A stretch of DNA of 64,000 nucleotides from Bradyrhizobium sp. Tv2a-2 (GTDB lineage: Bacteria; Pseudomonadota; Alphaproteobacteria; Rhizobiales; Xanthobacteraceae), in the NCBI RefSeq assembly GCF_000472425.1, contig NZ_AXAI01000006.1:186001-250000 (forward strand), read 5' to 3'. Below the pieces are notes generated by a model, which saw only the letters and a program-made list of their open reading frames with translations, was not told the origin of the DNA and did no database searches. Positions 42,995-50,575 of this stretch are shown one piece after another (position 1 is the stretch's first letter; every line of letters starts with the position of its first letter). The position numbers and the translations under genes were made by a program.

Positions 42995-43885
42995 ATGGAA
43001 TTTCTGCTCGGCGTATGTCCCCGAGTTGGTCGCGGACTGGCCGTCGCAGCTTGCTGCGTATTGGTGCTGGCTGCTTGCGCGCGTCGCAACAATGATCAAG
43101 CTGCAAGTAGTGGGCAGGTGGTTGCCCACGTCGGCGATGCGGTCATCACGACCCTGGAACTTGATAACGAGTTTCGTCGGGCGAATATTCCGCTCGCGCG
43201 GCAAAAGGACCCGGAGACGCTTCGCAAGATCTTGAGCGAGCTCGTGCTGCGGAAATATTTGGTGCGCCAAGCCGTCAACGCAAAGCTGGACCGTGAGCCC
43301 GGAGTTCTTCTGGACTTGCTGCGCGCCAGCGATCAAGTGCTGGCATCAGCGTATTTGGATCGGGCTGCCGCCGCCAAGCCCGCCGGTCAGGCGGATATCG
43401 ATTCCTATATCGCCGACAATCCGCAAAAGTTTGCAAAGCGAGAGATGTTGAGCATCGATCAAATCGCGTTTCCCCTCAATGCGGAGAGCCAGTCGGTTGC
43501 GGACGCAAGCAAGGACGCTCGCTCGCTCGAAGAGATCGACCAAAAGCTCACCGAGGCCGGTGTTTCTCACATTCGCCAGGCAGCGTCGCTGCTAAGCCCG
43601 GATCTGACGGCGGATCTCGTAAGTCGAGTGCACGCGCGTCAGGCCGATGACGTTTTCTTCGTGCGGGCGGGCTCCAATGGCATTTATTTCAAGGTGGTCC
43701 GCGTCGAGCCGCGTCCGCTGACGGGGGAGGCCGCTGCGGAGCTTGCCCGTCAGGCCCTGAAGGCCGATACGTTGAAGGCGGAGGCTGGCGTGGCGGCATT
43801 TTCAGCCAATATCGAGGCCAAGTACGAGGGCGAATATGCTGGCATTATGGGGAAGTCCAGTGCCCCCGCCGACGCGAAGAACTGA
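42995..43885 (+). CDS. epsD: EpsD-family peptidyl-prolyl isomerase lipoprotein
   Basis: This 296-residue protein has a lipobox (VLVLAAC, Cys28) after a hydrophobic signal. The next region (VVAHVGDAVITTLELDNEFR) and the helical SurA-N-like domain are typical of EpsD in exosortase/EPS loci. A PpiC-like C-terminal part (about 145-250) is present but diverged. It is probably a periplasmic chaperone for the polysaccharide export proteins. It opens a plus-strand group with the accessory protein and the exosortase. Confidence 0.85.
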   Translation: MEFLLGVCPRVGRGLAVAACCVLVLAACARRNNDQAASSGQVVAHVGDAVITTLELDNEFRRANIPLARQKDPETLRKILSELVLRKYLVRQAVNAKLDREPGVLLDLLRASDQVLASAYLDRAAAAKPAGQADIDSYIADNPQKFAKREMLSIDQIAFPLNAESQSVADASKDARSLEEIDQKLTEAGVSHIRQAASLLSPDLTADLVSRVHARQADDVFFVRAGSNGIYFKVVRVEPRPLTGEAAAELARQALKADTLKAEAGVAAFSANIEAKYEGEYAGIMGKSSAPADAKN

Positions 43886-43953
43886 ACTATCATGATGATA
43901 ATTTGACCTCCGGCTGATGCCTGGAATTTCGCACATGATCGAGATGGCTGCTG

Positions 43954-44175
43954 ATGACGACCCTGTTTGACGTTGTCACCGTGACCTGTTTCATAGGCCT
44001 GGTCCTTGCCTGTTTCATCTTTACGGATCGAGATCCGAAGACCCTCGGCCAGATGCTGATTTCCGCGCTTGCATTTGCAGTCGCCAATCAGCTCGGTAAT
44101 GCTGGCTGGACGATGCTCGCGGCGAGCCTTATCGTTGCGGGATCGGCCTATGCTGTGTTTGTGGTTCGAAGCTGA
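43954..44175 (+). CDS. XrtV sorting-system accessory small membrane protein
   Basis: This 73-residue protein has two or three hydrophobic segments (about 8-24, 33-48 and 52-70) and the conserved-looking core FAVANQLGNAGWTMLAASLI. It lies 48 nt before the exosortase gene. Such small proteins with an A-N-x-LGN core accompany XrtV-type exosortases (recalled family), which supports assigning the exosortase to that type. Confidence 0.75.
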   Translation: MTTLFDVVTVTCFIGLVLACFIFTDRDPKTLGQMLISALAFAVANQLGNAGWTMLAASLIVAGSAYAVFVVRS

Positions 44176-44223
44176 GCCTTTAGTTGTAGAGTTTCTCTGG
44201 CCAACCGCCCCAAAGGGGATCAC

Positions 44224-45102
44224 ATGACCATTTCGCAAGTCGCAGAGCCGATCCGTACTGACGTGTTAAAATCGCCGGTAGGAGTCGGGCTGCTCGGCTT
44301 GTCATGCGCGGTCGCCTATATCCCCACCCTCGTAAGCCTGATCAACGGGCCTTGGCAAACCGAGCAGGAAGGCCACGGCCCACTCATCATTGCGGCCTCC
44401 ATCTGGCTTGCTTGGCAAGCCCGGCACCGCGTTCTGGGGGTTGCTACTCGTCCGGCATTGGGGGCCGGTTGGATCGTCTTGCTCGGCGGACTTGCGCTCA
44501 TGTTTCTCGCGAGGACACAGGGCGTCCTAACGGTCGAAGCATTTTCGTTGTTGCCGGTCATTTGCGGCTGTGTGCTGCTGATCGGCGGCTGGCCAAAGCT
44601 GGGTGCGCTGGCATTTCCAATCGGCTTTTTGTTCTTTTTCGTTCCGATGCCAGATTGGCTGATCGATGCGGCGACAGTCCCGCTGAAGGTGATGATTTCC
44701 GACGCCGTCACACGCGTTCTTTACGAGGGTGGTTATCCGGTCGCCCAGAATGGCGTGGTGATCGTGATTGGGACGTATCAACTCCTGGTCAAGGACACCT
44801 GTTCCGGCATGAACTCGATCTTCGCCTTATCTGCGATAGGCGTGTTCTATGCCTACGCGTTTCGTTGGAACGACAAAGTGCGGAGCATCCTGCTTATCGC
44901 TGCGATCGTTCCGATCACCATTCTCGCCAACTTCGTGAGGGTGCTGACTTTGGTCTTGATCGCCTACTACGGCGGCGCCGATCTTTTGGAAGGGCCAATT
45001 CATGATTTCACGGGCATGGGCCTATTTGTCGTCGCCGTTATTCTACTGTTCCTGTTTGACGCGGTGCTTGGCGTCACGGCGCGGCTGATCCGATTTCGTT
45101 GA
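44224..45102 (+). CDS. xrtV: Exosortase, XrtV-like
   Basis: The protein has 292 residues with about eight membrane helices. The catalytic residues are in place: Cys193 in DTCSGMNSIFALS, Arg239 in LANFVRVLTL, and His260 in IHDFTGMG. Exosortases are membrane transpeptidases that recognise PEP-CTERM tails; the XrtV type is associated with PEPxxWA signals (recalled), as found in the proteins at 28.9-31.7 kb. There is no fused EpsI domain; EpsI is separate. It is probably co-transcribed with epsD, the accessory gene and the phosphatase 12 nt downstream. Confidence 0.9.
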   Translation: MTISQVAEPIRTDVLKSPVGVGLLGLSCAVAYIPTLVSLINGPWQTEQEGHGPLIIAASIWLAWQARHRVLGVATRPALGAGWIVLLGGLALMFLARTQGVLTVEAFSLLPVICGCVLLIGGWPKLGALAFPIGFLFFFVPMPDWLIDAATVPLKVMISDAVTRVLYEGGYPVAQNGVVIVIGTYQLLVKDTCSGMNSIFALSAIGVFYAYAFRWNDKVRSILLIAAIVPITILANFVRVLTLVLIAYYGGADLLEGPIHDFTGMGLFVVAVILLFLFDAVLGVTARLIRFR

Positions 45103-45114
45103 GCTCCCCACTAC

Positions 45115-45783
45115 ATGAGTCTCACATACGCGGTGCCTGATCTGCATGGTCGTCTCGATTTGTTCGAACGGGCGGTTGCTGCGATCCTCCGACATGCAAA
45201 AGCGACGTGTTGCAAGCTGATCACCTTGGGCGACTACGTCGACAGGGGACCGGAGAGCCGCCAGTTAGTCGAGCGCCTTTTGAATTGGCGGGAACCAACG
45301 CTGCGGCTGATCGCACTTAAGGGCAATCATGAGGCCATGATGTGGGAAGCCTGCAATGGCTTCTTGGAAATGGAGCGCTGGCTCGGCAATGGCGGGAAGG
45401 CAACGCTCGCATCTTACGGCGTCGACGCTCGACATGCACGAGATGCGATCCCCAAAGATCATCTGGCTTGGATCAATCTGCTGCCACTGATGCATGTCGA
45501 TCGCGACCACATCTTCGTTCATGCGGCGGTCGATCCCAAGTTGGCGCTGGCTCAACAGAACGAGGCCACTCTGTTGTGGAAGCGATATCCGAGCGGATTT
45601 GAAAAGGGCCATGGCCGTCGTCATGTCGTGCATGGTCATGATGGTACCGCGGCTGCGCCGGTGGTGAGCGCCGGAAAATCCAATCTCGACGGGCTTGCAT
45701 GGAAAACCGGCCGGTTGGTCGTCGGCATCTACGTCAATGGCCGACCCGGACCCGCGGCTGATTATCTTGACATAAGCGCATAG
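45115..45783 (+). CDS. PPP-family metallophosphatase
   Basis: This 222-residue protein shows the PPP metal-binding motifs in order: DLHGR (residues 9-13), GDYVDRG (39-45), GNHE (70-73), a His in FVHAAVD, and VVHGH (171-175). These coordinate two metals for hydrolysis of phosphoprotein or nucleotide substrates, as in PrpA/PrpB-like phosphatases. It begins 12 nt after the exosortase stop. The 3' end overlaps the convergent glycosyltransferase gene by 50 nt. Targeting the Tyr tail of the BY-kinase-like protein is one possibility (inference). Confidence 0.9.
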   Translation: MSLTYAVPDLHGRLDLFERAVAAILRHAKATCCKLITLGDYVDRGPESRQLVERLLNWREPTLRLIALKGNHEAMMWEACNGFLEMERWLGNGGKATLASYGVDARHARDAIPKDHLAWINLLPLMHVDRDHIFVHAAVDPKLALAQQNEATLLWKRYPSGFEKGHGRRHVVHGHDGTAAAPVVSAGKSNLDGLAWKTGRLVVGIYVNGRPGPAADYLDISA

Positions 45784-47002
45784 GCGACACCGCACCATCA
45801 GCTGAGGTCCCGCCGAACAGCGGAATGAGCTTGGCGACCTCGGTGTCGATGTTGTGGCGAGCAAGGACCCGTGTGCGAGCCGAGGTGCCGAGCTTGGCGA
45901 GCCGATCCGCATCCGCGTCGAGACAATCGCGCATGGCATCAGTCAATGCCTTTACGTCTCCGGCCGCGATCAGCCAGCCATGCTCGCCCGGCCGAATCAA
46001 TTCCGGAATGCCCGCGACATAGGTACTGATCACAGGGCGGCGAAGCGCCATCGCTTCCATGATGACCACTGGCAATCCCTCAGCGAAGCTCGGCAAGACC
46101 AGGGCTCGCGCAGCCAGGATTTCGCTGCGAACCTGATCGCTGCTGATCCAACCTGTGATCCGAACTTTTTCTTGCAGACCATAACGGCCAATGAGTGCTT
46201 CCAGCTCATCCCGCATGTCCCCGTCGCCTGCAAGCACCAGTTCGAACCGGCGGCCTTCGTCCGAAAGACGGCGCGCCGCTTCTATCAGCAGCAATTGTCC
46301 CTTTTGCTCGCAGAGCCGCCCAACGCACACCAAGCGAAGCGCCGAGCAGGCGGGCGCCGCAGCGACGTCATGAAATGCGGGTTCCAAGCCGCAATGGACC
46401 ACGTGAATCTTCGACCAGCTTTGTTGGCTGACCAGCCGCATCAGCTGGCTCCGCCCAAAAGAGCTCACCGCCACCACGCCGCTCGATCGCCGGATTTTCT
46501 CCGGCAGCGCAATAAAGCCTGGCTTGTCGAACTCTTCGGGTCCATGAACTGTGAAGCTAAACGGTGGGCCGCCGAGCTCGTGGACGAGCATGGCGACCTC
46601 TGCGGCATTTGTGCCAAAATGGGCGTGCAAATGCGTGACGTTTGCGGCTTCGAGCCGCCGCAGAACGTGGCAAGCCTCCAGCAAGTAAACCAGGTGGACC
46701 AGTAAAGGCCTTTCGGCGCGTCGTCCGATCACCCACACCAGGCGGAGCGCCTTGAGGAGAGCTCGGGGCCGGCTGGCTAGACACACCAGAAAGCTGCCCA
46801 GCAGCGGAATAGGCCCGCCACGCAGCACGTGGTGTGTGCGTTGGAGCTCTAACAGGTCGACTTCGCCGCGCTGCTCCTCGTCCCATCCGCGCAAGGCCAA
46901 ACGCAGGATAGAAAGTCCGGCGCGCTCGAGCGCCAGAATTTCACGCCGGATGAAGCTGTGGCTGATGGCAGGATACCGGTTGATGAGATAGGCAACGCGC
47001 AT
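45734..47002 (-). CDS. GT4-family glycosyltransferase
   Basis: The protein has 422 residues. The N-terminus MRVAYLINRYPAISHSFIRR matches the GT4 group of colanic-acid and EPS glycosyltransferases (WcaL/AmsK-like). Donor-domain motifs are VCVGRLCEQKGQLLLIEAAR, ELVLAGDGDMRDELEALI and LPSFAEGLPVVIMEAMALRR with the E-x7-E pair, then GWLIAAGDVKALTDAM. It is a retaining enzyme adding a sugar to a lipid-linked EPS repeat unit at the cytoplasmic face. It is monocistronic and convergent with the phosphatase. Confidence 0.9.
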   Translation of the reverse strand: MRVAYLINRYPAISHSFIRREILALERAGLSILRLALRGWDEEQRGEVDLLELQRTHHVLRGGPIPLLGSFLVCLASRPRALLKALRLVWVIGRRAERPLLVHLVYLLEACHVLRRLEAANVTHLHAHFGTNAAEVAMLVHELGGPPFSFTVHGPEEFDKPGFIALPEKIRRSSGVVAVSSFGRSQLMRLVSQQSWSKIHVVHCGLEPAFHDVAAAPACSALRLVCVGRLCEQKGQLLLIEAARRLSDEGRRFELVLAGDGDMRDELEALIGRYGLQEKVRITGWISSDQVRSEILAARALVLPSFAEGLPVVIMEAMALRRPVISTYVAGIPELIRPGEHGWLIAAGDVKALTDAMRDCLDADADRLAKLGTSARTRVLARHNIDTEVAKLIPLFGGTSADGAVSPMRLCQDNQPRVRVGH

Positions 47003-47247
47003 GACCCCATTTTAATCCATTAATTCCGACCAGTTGGCACCATGTCAAATTAACGATAACACTGCCCGGGGGAGCATATGAACTGGGAAATATACTGAAA
47101 CGGCTTGCATTTACCGCAGCGTTCCAATTCGCGATTGCACTTGACGGCATTTTTAGAGGCCATATCGTACGCTAGATTTAATTGCGTTGACCGCGAAACC
47201 GGGTTAATCCATCGACATAAATTCATTGATATACGTGCTGATGAATT

Positions 47248-48498
47248 ATGTCGATAATCCTGCTGCTGATTGTGGCGCCGGCTGCTTTGCTGAGCATTCC
47301 TGCTGTTGTGCTCTTCGTCGAGGTCGTCGCAGCGTTTCTGCCAAAGCACGGTGAGGCACCAGCTGCGTCGTTGCGGTCGAAGCGGGTAGGCGTCGTCGTT
47401 CCCGCGCATGACGAAGGGCTTGGGCTGTTACCCACTCTCCACGACCTCCTTGGCCAAATCCGCTCAGGGGACCATGTTTTGGTGGTAGCCGACAATTGTT
47501 CGGATGATACAGCCGAGGTCGCCGCGACAGCGGGCGTTGAAGTCCTGGTTCGGCGGGACATGAGCCGAGTCGGAAAGGGATATGCCCTTGCGGCGGGTGT
47601 TGAGTATTTCGCGGCAGATCCGCCAGACTTTGTCGTCTTTTGCGATGCTGATTGTCGGCTGCAGGCAGATCTCATCGATCGACTGGTCGCGGAATGCGAG
47701 CGTTCGGGACGGCCTGTCCAGGCCTGCTATTTGATGAAGCAATCGGCCAAGTCTGCGGGCAATCAGTCATTGGCGAAATTTGCCTGGACGATGAAGAACC
47801 TGGTCCGGCCGCTCGGGTTGCGCAATTTGGGAGGACCCTGCCAGTTAATGGGCACTGGTATGATTTTTTCTTGGCAGACCATCCGGAACGCGCCGCTTTC
47901 GAGCGGAAACTTGGTCGAGGATCTGCAACTTGGCCTTGACCTCGCGGAGCGCGGCGCGCCGCCGCGCTTCCTCGCAGCAGGCGTGACAACGAGCGAGTTT
48001 CCGTCCTCGGAAAAGGGGGCCGATGACCAACGTCGTCGATGGGTTCAAGGCTATCTGACCACTGTGATCACTCATCTGCCGCGGCTCATGGTGCGTGCGG
48101 TGAGCCGCGCTGATTTGAATCTTCTTGTTCTTGCGCTCGACCTTGCTGTGCCACCCTTGGTTCTGTTTGCGATTCTGATCGTCGGGGCGTGGGTTCTGGC
48201 CTCGGCGGGAGTTGTTATGGGGCTACCCGCAACCACGCTAGTTCCGGCCACAGGGGATTTTCTACTGTTGACGCTAGCGCTTGCCCTCGCGTGGCTGCGG
48301 TTTGGGGCAACACGATCGCAATCCCGTGCCTTTTCGGCAATGGGCGCCGAGCTATGGGCGAGGTGTTTCATTTATCTGGAGTTCCTGCACGGACGGAGGG
48401 CTCTTCAGTGGGTTCGAACTGAGCGCAGCCCGGCAGCTCCCCAAACTGCTCAGCTCAAGATTTTGACGGGTCACTCTGACGTTGCCGAACCCAATTAG
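47248..48498 (+). CDS. GT2-family membrane glycosyltransferase
   Basis: This 416-residue protein has a hydrophobic start (about 3-31), then a GT-A domain: VGVVVPAHDEGLGLLPTLHD, VLVVADNCSDDTAEVA, FVVFCDADCRLQADLI (the DxD motif), NLVEDLQLGLDLAERG and the QRRRW acceptor motif (DDQRRRWVQGY). Several C-terminal membrane helices follow (about 290-345). It resembles processive or EPS-building GT2 enzymes such as ExoU/ExoO relatives. Its place between EPS genes supports repeat-unit assembly. Confidence 0.9.
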   Translation: MSIILLLIVAPAALLSIPAVVLFVEVVAAFLPKHGEAPAASLRSKRVGVVVPAHDEGLGLLPTLHDLLGQIRSGDHVLVVADNCSDDTAEVAATAGVEVLVRRDMSRVGKGYALAAGVEYFAADPPDFVVFCDADCRLQADLIDRLVAECERSGRPVQACYLMKQSAKSAGNQSLAKFAWTMKNLVRPLGLRNLGGPCQLMGTGMIFSWQTIRNAPLSSGNLVEDLQLGLDLAERGAPPRFLAAGVTTSEFPSSEKGADDQRRRWVQGYLTTVITHLPRLMVRAVSRADLNLLVLALDLAVPPLVLFAILIVGAWVLASAGVVMGLPATTLVPATGDFLLLTLALALAWLRFGATRSQSRAFSAMGAELWARCFIYLEFLHGRRALQWVRTERSPAAPQTAQLKILTGHSDVAEPN

Positions 48499-48600
48499 AT
48501 TGTCCGTCAGCAAAGCATTGAGCTAGTCGCCAGCTAGGAATGGCATGCCATTTGCTGGTCCGCGCTCTGGCGCTTGGAAGCTAGAAATGAGGTGTCCGCA

Positions 48601-48789
48601 ATGAAGGGCGCGAAGGGGATTGGCGGCAGGGCTTCGGCGACTAAGGATAAACCGTCCAAGACTGAAAAAACAAAAAACACGAAAATGATGGCTGCCGATC
48701 GGATTGCCGAACAGTACCTGGAAATCTTGCGGCTACGGGCCCAGGTCAGCGAAGTCGAGAGCCGACGAAATCCTGGGCAAAATTTATGA
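48601..48789 (+). CDS. Small basic protein with C-terminal helix, paralogue of the 49.8-kb gene
   Basis: The protein has 62 residues; GAGGTG lies 7 nt before ATG 48601. A Lys/Thr/Ser-rich disordered N-terminus (KDKPSKTEKTKNTK) is followed by a helix (IAEQYLEILRLRAQVSEVES). That helix aligns with the helix of the protein at 49808-50023 (9 of 23 positions identical). A tiny membrane protein gene overlaps its stop by ATGA. Function unknown. Confidence 0.6.
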   Translation: MKGAKGIGGRASATKDKPSKTEKTKNTKMMAADRIAEQYLEILRLRAQVSEVESRRNPGQNL

Positions 48790-48893
48790 CAAAGCGCTTT
48801 TTGACCTCCGCCTATCTTGCTCTGATTGTTGTGGCCATGGCTGGATGGGGGTGGGCGATTCTCTCTGGCCTTGAGTGGCTGTTGAACATTTAA
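48786..48893 (+). CDS. 35-residue single-span membrane protein
   Basis: An ATGA overlap with the preceding small gene opens a 35-codon frame, MTKRFLTSAYLALIVVAMAG, continuing WGWAILSGLEWLL and ending NI before TAA at 48891-48893. A positive N-terminus and a hydrophobic core of ~20 residues with three Trp residues give a typical type II single-pass helix. Translational coupling to the upstream gene argues that it is real. No known family. Confidence 0.55.
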   Translation: MTKRFLTSAYLALIVVAMAGWGWAILSGLEWLLNI

Positions 48894-48979
48894 ATCCCGA
48901 TCGGTCGGCAGTGAATTCCCGGCGACGGTCAACCCTCAGTTCTCGGGGCTTAAGGGTATCAGCGCTTTGGGGGCAATAG

Positions 48980-49171
48980 ATGTCCGAGGAATTTTTGCGG
49001 ATGGCCTTGGCGGCTCTTAATTCGTGGAAAGAGGACGCTGCGGACGAGCCAGAGGGCAGCGTGCTGACAGTGCGCGGTGGGACTGTGGCAAATGACCCTG
49101 AGCCCCAGGGGTCGCCCGAGCGGTTTGCAAGCAATGTGCTGGCTATTATGGCAAGGATCAAAGCTGCCTGA
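48980..49171 (+). CDS. Small acidic protein of unknown function
   Basis: The protein has 63 residues. A G-rich ribosome site (gggggcaat) precedes ATG 48980. It starts MSEEFLRMALAALNSWKEDA, continues with an acidic, Gly-rich middle, and ends in a short helix (SPERFASNVLAIMARIKAA). Soluble, no signal peptide; family not recognised. It lies in a run of tiny genes between two EPS glycosyltransferase genes. Confidence 0.5.
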   Translation: MSEEFLRMALAALNSWKEDAADEPEGSVLTVRGGTVANDPEPQGSPERFASNVLAIMARIKAA

Positions 49172-49367
49172 TGGTTGCACTTCCCAAGCAGCGCCAAAAT
49201 ATCCTGTCATTCCCTTGACATCGGCCGCGGTGCGCCTTTTCATGGAAGGGCAGCGGCTCCGGGAAGCTACCGGGGGTTGCTGCGGCAATCTTGCTGCCCA
49301 CGTCTAACCAATCCCGCAAAGGACAGGGAGCCGTGGAGATCGGGCGCTGCGTGTAAGGTCGTTGAAC

Positions 49368-49598
49368 ATGGGAGTAAGCCGAGACCGACGTCTCGATGAG
49401 ATTGCGGATTTGCGACGCAAGCTTGCGATGGCTGCTCAACAGCTCGATGAGATTGAGGCACGTGCTCAACGCCGCATCCTCAGCGCAACTGACAGTAAGG
49501 ATGGCCCCGAATCTTCCGGACCATTGGCGGATACTGAGACCAGATTTGCCGCACTGGTGGCCATCGGATTGTCTCGCCTCAGTTCGCGTCTGCCCTGA
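49368..49598 (+). CDS. Small coiled-coil protein of unknown function
   Basis: This 76-residue protein from ATG 49368 is helical in its first half (RRLDEIADLRRKLAMAAQQL, then DEIEARAQRR), consistent with a short coiled coil, and polar in its second half. No family is recognised. A possible TTGACA element near 49217 could serve it but has a poor -10. Confidence 0.5.
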   Translation: MGVSRDRRLDEIADLRRKLAMAAQQLDEIEARAQRRILSATDSKDGPESSGPLADTETRFAALVAIGLSRLSSRLP

Positions 49599-49807
49599 AA
49601 AACCGAAGTCGACGTGCCTCTCAAGGACGCTTGTCCGAGGCGGTAAGGTTGATTGCTTAGGTTAAACCGGGGAGCCGATTGATCCATCCGCGTGAGACGG
49701 TAGGTAAGCATGCTGTCGTACCAAGGGAGACGAGTCCTCGGCTTCCCAGGTTCGGACTAAGGCTTCAGGGGTGTCTCTTGAGCCTGTTGCCTGCTTGGAG
49801 TTGAACC

Positions 49808-50023
49808 ATGCCGACTAAGGCTGCCGGAACCGGTAAAAGAACTCACTGCCACTCGGCCGAGACAGCCGGGGGCACGGGCGGCCTCGACAAGAGGTTGCCG
49901 CCGCACGCCCTCGCCCGAAGCTATGCGGAGGTGGTTAAATTGCGTGAGGAAGTGCGCCTCGCCGAGGCGCGGCGCGCCGCATCAACGACGCTACCTGCAG
50001 ATCCGTCGGTTTGGGACGCCTGA
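49808..50023 (+). CDS. Small basic protein with C-terminal helix, paralogue of the 48.6-kb gene
   Basis: The protein has 71 residues; GGAG lies 8 nt before ATG 49808. A polar Gly/Thr/His-rich N-terminus is followed by the helix LARSYAEVVKLREEVRLAEA, matching the helix of the 48601-48789 protein. Duplication inside one short cluster suggests a shared partner, perhaps a component of the EPS machinery. Function unknown. Confidence 0.6.
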   Translation: MPTKAAGTGKRTHCHSAETAGGTGGLDKRLPPHALARSYAEVVKLREEVRLAEARRAASTTLPADPSVWDA

Positions 50024-50166
50024 GGTTCGCTGGAAGGACCCCAGAGTTGTCCGGCCATTGATCCCTTCCGCGACAGCTGGTGCGAGCGAACAAGTGCTGG
50101 GTTCTTCCAATGCGGCTCTCTAGCCTGAATCAGCTGATCGGCCCGCTGAGACCGACTGCTTCAGAG

Positions 50167-50424
50167 TTAAACGCGCCTCACCGACTTGGGGAAGAAGCGC
50201 GCGATCAAATCCGTATAGACATCGCGTCCGGTTAAACCTGCGAAATAACCGGCTTGCAGCGATACGATCAGAACGGAGAGATAGCCAAGCCTGGCGCCCT
50301 CGCCAAACAGGGCGTTAGCCGCGAGATAAATAGCAGCCTCAACAAGGGTGAGTAACGCTAGCACCACAACGTTGAAGTGAAGGCCGAATATAGCACCCGC
50401 AAGGCAGGCGAAGGCCAGTCCCAT
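50167..50424 (-). CDS. Small membrane protein
   Basis: This 85-residue protein has three hydrophobic segments (about 2-20, 22-40 and 46-66) and a basic C-terminal end (ARFFPKSVRRV). It is divergent from the initiating transferase gene and shares its upstream region. No family is recognised; size and location resemble small EPS regulators such as ExoX only in a general way. Confidence 0.6.
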   Translation of the reverse strand: MGLAFACLAGAIFGLHFNVVVLALLTLVEAAIYLAANALFGEGARLGYLSVLIVSLQAGYFAGLTGRDVYTDLIARFFPKSVRRV

Positions 50425-50491
50425 TGCCTGAGCTCCGTCGCTTAAAATAGTATATTGCGCCGCACGCCTTTTAATTTTAGTATGGGCGGTC

Positions 50492-50506
50492 TTAACAGTT
50501 AGTTAA
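50492..50506. promoter_or_regulatory. CtrA-type site TTAA-N7-TTAA upstream of the initiating glycosyltransferase gene
   Basis: Perfect TTAA-CAGTTAG-TTAA, which also contains the symmetric TTAAC-N5-GTTAA. It lies 70 nt upstream of ATG 50576 and in the divergent region with the 50.2-kb small membrane protein gene. Confidence 0.5.
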
Positions 50507-50575
50507 ATGCAAAATTGGTGATTCTCCAATTGCGCCTCTGTCGCTTGGCAGAGCAGATTCGTTGGTTGGCTTAAA

